Position numbers and translations under genes: made by a program. A stretch of DNA of 14,899 nucleotides from Flammeovirgaceae bacterium. GTDB taxonomy: Bacteria; Bacteroidota; Bacteroidia; Cytophagales; Cyclobacteriaceae. Below, piece after piece: positions 7,795-14,438 of the stretch. The notes under the pieces are model-generated. The model searched no databases, had not been told where the DNA came from, and saw only the letters and a program-made list of their open reading frames with translations. Location of the stretch: contig QIEB01000065.1 of assembly GCA_003229495.1 (NCBI GenBank), forward strand, positions 1-14,899, in the 5' to 3' direction. Every line of letters starts with the position of its first letter. Position 1 is the stretch's first letter.

Positions 7795-8720
7795 CCCAGG
7801 TTTTCCAAGGCATTCATGACATCTCGAACGTGACCCCGGCTGATTTCCAGAGAGGCTTTTTCCTCATCATTTAAATCCAGCTCAATTACTTTTTCGATGC
7901 CATTTTTACCTAAAACTACCGGCACCCCCAAATAAGTATTCTCAATACCATATTCCCCCTGCAACTCTGCACACACAGGGAAGATTCTTCTTTGGTCCCG
8001 GACAATAGCTTCTACCATTTGGGCGGCAGCCGCTCCTGGTGCGTACCAGGCAGATGTTCCCATCAGTTTGACCAGTTCTCCTCCACCCTTTTTTGTCCTT
8101 TCTATGATGGCATCTAATTGCTGACTATCGATCAATTCGGTAACAGGAATTCCAGCAACGGTGGTGTATCTTGGCAAAGGTACCATGGTATCACCATGTC
8201 CACCCATCAATACCGCCTGAATGTCCTTTGGGCTTACATTTAAAGCCTCCGCCAGGAAAGACCTATAACGTGCTGTATCAAGAATACCTGCCATTCCCAT
8301 AATCCGGTCGCGATGGTGCCCGGAGGTAAGATGGGCCTGATAAGTCATGACATCAAGTGGATTAGAGACAACTATTATGATCGCATCCGGGGAATGTTTT
8401 ACCACATTTTCAGTTACTGATTTTACGATACCGGCATTGGTAGAAATAAGATCATCCCGTGACATCCCGGGTTTCCTGGGAATGCCTGAGGTAATCACTA
8501 CTACACTTGATCCGGCAGTTTTACTGTAATCATTTGTCGAACCGACAGTTCGGGTATCATATAGGTTGATAGGTGACTTCTCCCAGATATCCAGAGCTTT
8601 ACCCTCTGCAAGTCCTTCTTTGATGTCTACCAGTACTACTTCATTGGCTATTTCTCGATATGCCAGCACATCGGCACAAGTTGCCCCTACATTGCCGGCT
8701 CCAACCACTGTTACTTTCAT
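7791..8720 (-). CDS. mdh: Malate dehydrogenase
   Basis: A 309-residue NAD-dependent malate dehydrogenase of the LDH-like type, converting malate and oxaloacetate in the TCA cycle. The nucleotide-binding GAGNVG is at 7-12 and Asp32 ends the second strand (VLVDI), indicating NAD rather than NADP. Substrate-binding Arg82 and Arg88 lie in the mobile loop (IPRKPGMSRDD), Asn120 in VSNPLD, the Asp148/Arg151 pair in GILDTARYR and the catalytic His175 in GGHGDT. The presence of Arg82 in the loop, where lactate dehydrogenases have Gln, supports malate. The ATG at 8720 puts the first strand MKVTVVGAG exactly at the N-terminus. It lies downstream of tilS on the same strand, separated by 153 nt holding a heptamer array and a possible promoter. 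Confidence 0.96.
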   Translation of the reverse strand: MKVTVVGAGNVGATCADVLAYREIANEVVLVDIKEGLAEGKALDIWEKSPINLYDTRTVGSTNDYSKTAGSSVVVITSGIPRKPGMSRDDLISTNAGIVKSVTENVVKHSPDAIIIVVSNPLDVMTYQAHLTSGHHRDRIMGMAGILDTARYRSFLAEALNVSPKDIQAVLMGGHGDTMVPLPRYTTVAGIPVTELIDSQQLDAIIERTKKGGGELVKLMGTSAWYAPGAAAAQMVEAIVRDQRRIFPVCAELQGEYGIENTYLGVPVVLGKNGIEKVIELDLNDEEKASLEISRGHVRDVMNALENLG

Positions 8721-8761
8721 TTGATTCTATTTGAGGTTATGTGAAATGAATTATGGGAGCG

Positions 8762-8792
8762 CTAAGTTACAATTGGAATGTTAACAAACCAA
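8762..8792 (-). promoter_or_regulatory. Possible promoter of mdh
   Basis: On the minus strand TTG (8792-8790) is followed after 20 nt by TAACTTAG (8769-8762), one mismatch from TAnnTTTG. Spacing fits the Bacteroidota pattern and the site ends 41 nt before the mdh ATG. Between the boxes lies TTGTTAACA, also found upstream of bamD. Confidence 0.35.
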
Positions 8793-8799
8793 CCTGAGG

Positions 8800-8925
8800 G
8801 AATGTCGAATGTTGAACGCCGAATGTCGAAGTGCGTGTTCATTCATCATTGGTTCGGCGTTCGATGTTCGGCGTTATTCAGCCGGTGTTCGGTGTTCGGT
8901 GTTCGGCGTTCGGCGTTCGACATTT
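8800..8925. repeat. 7-nt tandem array in two opposite orientations (GAACGCC / GGCGTTC)
   Basis: The left block (8800-8834) has five heptamers reading GAATGTC, GAATGTT, GAACGCC, GAATGTC, GAAGTGC on the plus strand. The right part has the reverse orientation: GGCGTTC, GATGTTC, GGCGTTA (8856-8876), then GGTGTTC three times and GGCGTTC twice (8884-8918), then GACATTT (8919-8925). GAACGCC is the exact complement of GGCGTTC, so the two halves form an imperfect long inverted repeat around a spacer of about 20 nt. The tilS stop codon (8874-8876) and its last 15 codons lie inside the right part. Confidence 0.92.
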
Positions 8926-10250
8926 GAATTGTTCACTTCTATCTCCAGCACGCTGTCCGTATTTTCTGTAACCTTAAACCTGTCGTCAATACGATGTCCA
9001 ACTACCCAAACAATGTCATTTTTGGATACTAACACCTTAATGTGCTCCTTTAGATTTACCGGCACTTTGGAATCAATCAAAAAATCACTCAGCTTTTTTG
9101 AGTCGCTCATGCCCAGGGGGCAAAACCGGTCACCAGGTAACCATTTCCGGACGGTCAACGGGAATGCCAGTTTTCTCAGGTCGAATGCTCCAATCCATGC
9201 CTCCGGCCTAATGGTATATTTATTATTGAGGTGCTCAGTTAACTTCCATTGGTGTGCTGCTACTTTCAAGACCGTTTGATGTTCATGTATCTCAATATTC
9301 TTAGATTCCGAAGCATGAGTAGTGATAATTACGTGTTCACGATCAATATTCAAGGTGTGTGAGGTGGATTGAAAGATCTTGCCTGTATGATTGAAAGCCT
9401 CGCCAAGCATGGATTTGCACTGGTCATAATTAAAACCAAAACCCTGGATTAAATCCACCAATACAGGTGCTTCGATGTCTTCAAGGTCAGACTTTCTTGC
9501 CATTACATGGTTCCCATCTACTTTAAATATGCGGTCACGCAACTGTTCAATTGAGCTGAGGTATTGCTTCTCGACAGACCTGAAAATCTCAACGGTGTTT
9601 TGGATGGACTCCTCAAGTTTTGGATTGATTTTCTTTAGTACTGGTACTACCTGATTTCTTATGAGATTTCTCTGATATTGATCGCTGTCATTGGACTGGT
9701 CCTCGCGCCAATTCACACCATCGTTTTTTGCGTAATTAATAATTTGCTCTTTCTGAGCAAAAAGTAAAGGCCTGATAATTGAATCCCGTTTGGGTAATAT
9801 CCCATGGAGTCCGGCAATCCCGGTGCCTTTTGTCAAATTCAATAATAGGGTTTCAAGCACGTCATTCTGATGATGTCCGGTGGCAATCTTATGGTAATTG
9901 TAGGTTTCTTTTAGCTGGTCAAACCACTGGTAGCGTAAGTCTCGTGCGGCCATTTGGGTAGAAATGCTGTTTTTTTTGGCATAGGCTGGAGTGTCGAATT
10001 TCCTCACATGAAAAGGTACCTGCCACTCTTCTGCAGTTTTCTTTACCAGCTGTTCATCCAATTCAGCACTTTTACCTCTTAATTGAAAATTTACGTGGGC
10101 TATCCCCAAATTGTAACCCAATTTGTGCAATAGATGGGCCAAAACCATAGAATCTACACCTCCACTTACCGCCACCAACACCTTGTCAGCAGGCAGTAGT
10201 AAGTCTTCGGATTTGATGAAGTCTTTCAAGCCATTCGCTAACTTGTTCAT
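8874..10250 (-). CDS. tilS: tRNA(Ile)-lysidine synthetase
   Basis: A 458-residue TilS, which uses ATP and lysine to change C34 of the CAU-anticodon tRNA-Ile to lysidine in the cytoplasm. The PP-loop motif SGGVDS is at 29-34, and GHHQNDVLETLLLNL is the following conserved N-type pyrophosphatase block. The C-terminal TilS domain is recognised by GDRFCPLGM and KKLSDFLIDSKVP (373-397). The ATG at 10250 was chosen because MNKLANGLKDFI begins the family N-terminus; the frame is open for 31 more codons upstream, but that stretch overlaps the divergent OstA-like gene. The domain seems to end near residue 439; the last 15 residues (VERRTPNTEHRTPAE) are encoded by the heptamer array and look like a stop codon displaced by repeat growth. 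Confidence 0.95.
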   Translation of the reverse strand: MNKLANGLKDFIKSEDLLLPADKVLVAVSGGVDSMVLAHLLHKLGYNLGIAHVNFQLRGKSAELDEQLVKKTAEEWQVPFHVRKFDTPAYAKKNSISTQMAARDLRYQWFDQLKETYNYHKIATGHHQNDVLETLLLNLTKGTGIAGLHGILPKRDSIIRPLLFAQKEQIINYAKNDGVNWREDQSNDSDQYQRNLIRNQVVPVLKKINPKLEESIQNTVEIFRSVEKQYLSSIEQLRDRIFKVDGNHVMARKSDLEDIEAPVLVDLIQGFGFNYDQCKSMLGEAFNHTGKIFQSTSHTLNIDREHVIITTHASESKNIEIHEHQTVLKVAAHQWKLTEHLNNKYTIRPEAWIGAFDLRKLAFPLTVRKWLPGDRFCPLGMSDSKKLSDFLIDSKVPVNLKEHIKVLVSKNDIVWVVGHRIDDRFKVTENTDSVLEIEVNNSNVERRTPNTEHRTPAE

Positions 10251-10294
10251 ATTGGTATTATCTCTGTTTGCAATAATTATGATAAATTTACACC

Positions 10295-11953
10295 GTGTTA
10301 AAGCCCACACTAAAGTTATCAATTTATTCACTATCAGTTTCACTGATAGCGGGCCTACTTTTTAGCGAGCCCTTGTTGGCCCAGGATATTGACCGGATAA
10401 AACTGGAAAAAGCGGAATATCTTGAAAATGGGGAGGAAGACGGGGTAAGATTTGATAAGGTAATTGGCGGAGTGATCTTCTCTCAAGAAGACACCCGTAT
10501 TTACGGTGATTCAGCTTTCTTCTATAAGAAGCAAAATCTGGTAAAGATCTTTGGTCGTGTCCGGGTCCAGGAAGGCGATTCCATCACCATTACCGGAGGT
10601 AACCTGATCTACCAGGGCAACCAAAAATTGGCTCAAATGCGTGAAAATGTAGTATATCGTGACCCTTCTATGACCCTCACCACGGATTTTCTGGATTATG
10701 ATATGATTGAGCACTTAGCATATTACTTTGAGAACGGACGGCTGGTGACTGAAACTAACACCCTGACCAGTAAAAAAGGGTACTACGACACCGACGCGCG
10801 TTATGCTTCGTTCAAAGACAGTGTAGTTTTAAGAAACCAGGACTACCTGGTGGAGGCAGATACTTTTCAGTTCAATACCGTGACAGAAGTGGCCTATTTT
10901 CTAGGTCCTACAGTGATCACCGCAAATAATGGCACGGTTTTGATCGCTGATAATGGCGGGGTTTACAAGACTCAAGAGGATATCTCGAACTTCTCCGGGG
11001 CAGCTATCGAAACTCCGAAATATTTATTGTATGGAGATGATCTATTTGGCGATAAAAGCAAAGCTTATTATACTGCTACCAGCAATGTCTCACTGGTTAG
11101 TAAGGAAGATGATGTCATAATATTCGGTGATTACGGTAAGTATTGGAAGGAAAAAGGGATTACCAAGATCTATGGGAACACCTTGATGAAAAAGATCTTT
11201 GTCCAGGACACCTTGTTCTTATCAGCTGATACCCTGATAAGTATAGAAGACTCTATACCAAAAAAGGAAAGATTACTGGCTTTTCACAATGTGAGGATTT
11301 ATAAACCTGATTTACAGGGAATAGCAGACTCGCTGAGTTATCATACGGCTGACTCGGTGATTTACCTCTATGATGATCCGGTTCTATGGAGCGACAACAA
11401 TCAAATGGAATCTGATACTATTTCAATAGTGATGTCCAATGGACGTATTGACAAGATGTATATGGATACCAAAGCTTTTGTAACGTCCGTAGCAGTAGAT
11501 GAATTTTACAATCAGGTAAAAGGTAGAAATATGATTGCATTTTTTAAGGAGAGTCAATTGCACCAGGTGGACGTAAACGGCAATGGGGAAAGCATCTATT
11601 TTGAACTGGAAAAGTCCGATTCGCTGGTTTTGGGAATGAATAAAGTAATTTGTGGTGATATGCGATTAAAATTTGAGCAGAAGAAGATATCCGACATTAC
11701 CTTTTATTCTCCTGATGGTTCGTTTATTCCTTTTCATGAAATCAAAGCAGGTGGCATGAAACTGGAAAATTTCTCTTGGCGAGCATATGAAAGGCCTACC
11801 AGAGAAAGCGTGGTAACTACAGGGTCATTTGCCAACCAAAAGATTCCTTATCTTCAGCCAAAGTTAAAGTTACCGGATGCCATGCAAATGCCAACAGACA
11901 CCGCAGAAAAGCCTCCTGAAAGCGATATTGATAAACTGCAGGAGGTCAATTAA
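10295..11953 (+). CDS. OstA-like protein (LptA/LPS-transport family), exported
   Basis: A 552-residue exported protein with a signal peptide (residues 1-29: two Lys, a hydrophobic core, cleavage likely at LLA before QD). The body has the repetitive short-strand pattern of the OstA/LptA-like beta-jellyroll: IYGDSAFFYKKQNLVKIFGR, SITITGGNLIYQGNQ, LTTDFLDYD, VEADTFQFNT and LFLSADTL. Family knowledge points to handling lipopolysaccharide between inner and outer membranes. The length fits Bacteroidota OstA-like proteins, which are longer than enterobacterial LptA. The start is GTG at 10295: no in-frame ATG precedes the mature region and the signal peptide begins here. It is divergent from tilS with 44 nt between the starts, and is followed by bamD after 98 nt, placing two outer-membrane biogenesis genes side by side. 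Confidence 0.85.
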   Translation: MLKPTLKLSIYSLSVSLIAGLLFSEPLLAQDIDRIKLEKAEYLENGEEDGVRFDKVIGGVIFSQEDTRIYGDSAFFYKKQNLVKIFGRVRVQEGDSITITGGNLIYQGNQKLAQMRENVVYRDPSMTLTTDFLDYDMIEHLAYYFENGRLVTETNTLTSKKGYYDTDARYASFKDSVVLRNQDYLVEADTFQFNTVTEVAYFLGPTVITANNGTVLIADNGGVYKTQEDISNFSGAAIETPKYLLYGDDLFGDKSKAYYTATSNVSLVSKEDDVIIFGDYGKYWKEKGITKIYGNTLMKKIFVQDTLFLSADTLISIEDSIPKKERLLAFHNVRIYKPDLQGIADSLSYHTADSVIYLYDDPVLWSDNNQMESDTISIVMSNGRIDKMYMDTKAFVTSVAVDEFYNQVKGRNMIAFFKESQLHQVDVNGNGESIYFELEKSDSLVLGMNKVICGDMRLKFEQKKISDITFYSPDGSFIPFHEIKAGGMKLENFSWRAYERPTRESVVTTGSFANQKIPYLQPKLKLPDAMQMPTDTAEKPPESDIDKLQEVN

Positions 11954-11982
11954 TATCCCTATACCAGGTCCGATTTTTGCTA

Positions 11983-11999
11983 TTGTTAACAATTGTTAA
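11983..11999. promoter_or_regulatory. Operator-like overlapping palindromes upstream of bamD
   Basis: TTAACAATTGTTAA (11986-11999) is a perfect 14-bp palindrome and overlaps a second perfect palindrome, TTGTTAACAA (11983-11992). The pair sits 14 nt upstream of the -33 element of the bamD promoter, a position suited to an activator or repressor dimer. No T-run follows, so a terminator for the OstA-like gene is not supported. No binding protein can be named. Confidence 0.4.
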
Positions 12000-12013
12000 A
12001 GGAAGCAGTTCAA

Positions 12014-12044
12014 TTGTTTATTAGATATATCAACTTTATATTTG
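12014..12044 (+). promoter_or_regulatory. Bacteroidota-type promoter of the bamD-rpoZ-coaBC run
   Basis: TTG (12014-12016), 20 nt, then TATATTTG (12037-12044) matches TTG-N20-TAnnTTTG without mismatch. Because the -7 box ends only 7 nt before the first ATG (12052), the transcript should start within a few bases of it. Confidence 0.65.
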
Positions 12045-12051
12045 CACCCCG

Positions 12052-12900
12052 ATGAGGAATGCTATGGGTAGAAGGCTTTTAATATTTTTTCTTTCACTGT
12101 ATATATTGATAGGGTGCAGTGAATTTAGAAAGATACAGAAAAGCACCGATTGGCGCCAGAAATACGATGCAGCAGTCAAATATTATGAACGTGGCGATAA
12201 GGGCGATTATATCAAAGCGAGCTTGCTTTATGAAGAGATACTGCCCTTAATTAGGGGTATGCCTGAAGCAGAAGCCGCCAATTTTTATTACGCATATTGT
12301 CATTTTCATCAAAATCTTTTTGTAGAGGCCGCATTTTATTTTGAGTCCTTTTATGAAACTTATTCCAGGAGTGAGTTCGCCCTCGAAAGCATGTATATGC
12401 ACGCCTACTCACTATTTCTAGACTCACCGGTAGAAGAATTGGATCAGTCAAGTTCCTCGGAAGCGATTGCTGCCATGCAGCGATTTCTAAACTTATACCC
12501 CGAAACTCAATATACAGGCCAGGCTACTGCAACTATAAATGAATTGCAGCGAAAATTAGAGACCAAAGCGTATAATAATGCTTTGTTATATAAAAAATTG
12601 TCGAAACATAATTCCGCAGTAATTGCCTTTGAGAATTTCAGTAAAGACTATCCTGATAGTCAATACAACGAGGAAGTGAACTATTTAAAGTTAGAGTCGC
12701 AGTATCAATATTCCAAACATTCTATATCTTCAAAACAGAAGGAGCGGTATGAAAAAGCAATTGATATCTACAATTATTTCGTTCAGAACTATACAGATAG
12801 TAAATTTGCAAAAGACGCAGGGCGAATTAATGATGACTGCAGGAAATGGATGAATGAATTCATTTCAAATAATAAAATTCTAAAATCAAATAATAATTAA
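12052..12900 (+). CDS. bamD: Outer membrane protein assembly factor BamD, lipoprotein
   Basis: A 282-residue lipoprotein. The lipobox LIGC puts the lipidated Cys at residue 22 after a short hydrophobic core, followed by SEFRKIQKS, the usual Bacteroidota BamD N-terminus. The rest is TPR-like helical repeats: KYDAAVKYYERGDY-type, AEAANFYYAYCHFHQ, LVEAAFYF-type, a FLNLYPETQY turn and a similar DYPDSQYNEEV segment. BamD works with BamA on the periplasmic face of the outer membrane to insert beta-barrel proteins. The start is either the ATG at 12052 or a second in-frame ATG at 12064; the predicted transcription start makes the first nearly leaderless. It heads a tight run: rpoZ starts 1 nt after its stop. 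Confidence 0.92.
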   Translation: MRNAMGRRLLIFFLSLYILIGCSEFRKIQKSTDWRQKYDAAVKYYERGDKGDYIKASLLYEEILPLIRGMPEAEAANFYYAYCHFHQNLFVEAAFYFESFYETYSRSEFALESMYMHAYSLFLDSPVEELDQSSSSEAIAAMQRFLNLYPETQYTGQATATINELQRKLETKAYNNALLYKKLSKHNSAVIAFENFSKDYPDSQYNEEVNYLKLESQYQYSKHSISSKQKERYEKAIDIYNYFVQNYTDSKFAKDAGRINDDCRKWMNEFISNNKILKSNNN

Positions 12901-12901
12901 T

Positions 12902-13222
12902 ATGTCTAAAGCATCAATCATCACCCGTGATATGGATAGCATTGCTCAACCTTCTGGTAATATATATCAATCAGTTGCTGTTATATCGAAACGGGCACGA
13001 CAACTTTCGACCACTATCCGGGAGGAGTTGAGTGGTAAATTGGCTGAATTTGCCTCAACTGTGGATAATCTGGAAGAAGTTTTTGAGAACAGGGAACAAA
13101 TAGAAATTTCGAAATTCTACGAAAGAATGCCAAAACCTTCTACCATTGCTATAGAAGAATTCCAGGATGAACAAATAAGGTTCCGGATTCCGGAACAGGA
13201 GGAAGAAGAAAACATCGACTAG
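12902..13222 (+). CDS. rpoZ: DNA-directed RNA polymerase omega subunit
   Basis: A 106-residue protein matching the Bacteroidota form of omega, which helps assemble and stabilise the beta' subunit of RNA polymerase. The core segment GNIYQSVAVISKRARQLS (19-36) corresponds to the GNKYELVxxAAKRARQL signature of omega proteins. The C-terminal part is acidic (EEEENID) and less conserved. Length and the placement between bamD and coaBC agree with the usual order in this phylum. It starts 1 nt after bamD and ends 13 nt before coaBC, so co-transcription is likely. There is no Shine-Dalgarno site, so translation may be coupled to bamD. Confidence 0.9.
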   Translation: MSKASIITRDMDSIAQPSGNIYQSVAVISKRARQLSTTIREELSGKLAEFASTVDNLEEVFENREQIEISKFYERMPKPSTIAIEEFQDEQIRFRIPEQEEEENID

Positions 13223-13235
13223 TCATTCTTATCCC

Positions 13236-14438
13236 ATGCTTGGTGGAAAAAAGATCCTGCTGGGAGTTTGTGGCAGCATAGCTGCTTATAAATCTGCCTC
13301 GCTGGTACGCTTGCTGATAAAAGCAGGGGCCGAAGTTCAAGTAATAATGACCCCGGCCGCCACTGAATTTATAACCCCTCTAACGCTTTCCACGGTATCA
13401 AAAAGAGAAGTACTGATCAACTTTCATGATGGTGAAGGCCAGTTATGGAACAATCATGTGGACCTTGGTCTTTGGGCTGAGGTAATGGTCATAGCACCGG
13501 CAAGTGCAAACACCATGGCTAAATGTAGTCAGGGTATTTGTGATAATTTACTGACAGCAGTCTACTTATCAGCGCGATGTCCGGTTTACTGGGCTCCAGC
13601 TATGGATTTGGACATGTACCAGCACCCCAGTACTCAAGAAAACCTGTTAAGATTTAAGGAATTTGGCAATCAATTAATTGAAGCCAGGTATGGTGAATTG
13701 GCCAGCGGCCTGGTCGGTACTGGAAGGATGGCAGAACCTGAGGAAATAACGGAAATACTTGAAAATCATTTCGGCATCAATAACCCACTAGCTGGTAAGA
13801 AAGCCTTGGTTACTGCCGGTCCTACATTTGAGGAGATCGACCCGGTCAGGTTTATCGGCAACTATAGCAGCGGTAAAATGGGGTATGCCATTGCTAAGCA
13901 GTTGGCTGATCTCGGTGCATCTGTGACCCTGGTGAGTGGCCCCACGGCACTACAACTAGAGGATCCGAATATTGAGCTGATTAAAGTCAAAAGTGCAGAA
14001 GAAATGTACAAGGCTGCTTCAACAGTGTTTCCCAGCTGCGATATCGCCATATTCGCAGCCGCTGTAGCTGACTTTACGCCAACCAAGAAGTCCCACAAGA
14101 AAATTAAGAAAACCCCACATGTTCAGGAAATTCAATTAAAACCCACTTTGGACATCGCACTTGAGATGGGAAAGTTGAAAAAAGATCATCAGTTTACCGT
14201 GGGATTTGCCTTGGAAACTGATAATGAAGAAGAAAATGCTGTAAAAAAACTGAAGAAGAAAAACCTGGATTTTATCGTGCTCAATTCTTTAAACGATGAG
14301 CGCGCGGGGTTTGCCTATGACACTAATCGGGTAACGATTATCGACGGGGACAATAACCGGATCAAGTTTGAGTTAAAATCTAAAACGGATGTAGCGCATG
14401 ACATTGTCCAACATATCCTTAATTATCCAAAAAACTAG
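13236..14438 (+). CDS. coaBC: Bifunctional phosphopantothenoylcysteine synthetase/decarboxylase
   Basis: A 400-residue CoaBC, which joins 4'-phosphopantothenate with cysteine (CoaB) and decarboxylates the product to 4'-phosphopantetheine (CoaC) in coenzyme A synthesis. The N-terminal flavin-dependent CoaC half has GSIAAYK (13-19), the catalytic His74 in NHVDLGLW, and PASANT (88-93). Two positions differ from E. coli: Asp124 in PAMDLDMY replaces Asn125, and Ser157 in GELASGLVG replaces Cys158. The C-terminal CoaB half has GPTFEEIDPVRFIGNYSSGKMG (195-216; Asn209 matches E. coli Asn210), AAAVADF and KIKK (289-292). The numbering offset of one throughout supports the alignment. The start fits the family N-terminus; the 3' end overlaps the next gene by 41 nt. 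Confidence 0.96.
   Translation: MLGGKKILLGVCGSIAAYKSASLVRLLIKAGAEVQVIMTPAATEFITPLTLSTVSKREVLINFHDGEGQLWNNHVDLGLWAEVMVIAPASANTMAKCSQGICDNLLTAVYLSARCPVYWAPAMDLDMYQHPSTQENLLRFKEFGNQLIEARYGELASGLVGTGRMAEPEEITEILENHFGINNPLAGKKALVTAGPTFEEIDPVRFIGNYSSGKMGYAIAKQLADLGASVTLVSGPTALQLEDPNIELIKVKSAEEMYKAASTVFPSCDIAIFAAAVADFTPTKKSHKKIKKTPHVQEIQLKPTLDIALEMGKLKKDHQFTVGFALETDNEEENAVKKLKKKNLDFIVLNSLNDERAGFAYDTNRVTIIDGDNNRIKFELKSKTDVAHDIVQHILNYPKN

Noticed and set aside
10251..10294. Promoters in the 44-nt divergent gap between tilS and the OstA-like gene.
   Set aside because: TAAATTTA at 10283-10290 resembles a -7 box but no TTG stands at the right distance on either strand.
10251..10343. TilS start 31 codons upstream at 10343.
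   Set aside because: It would overlap the start and signal peptide of the divergent OstA-like gene and does not match TilS N-termini.
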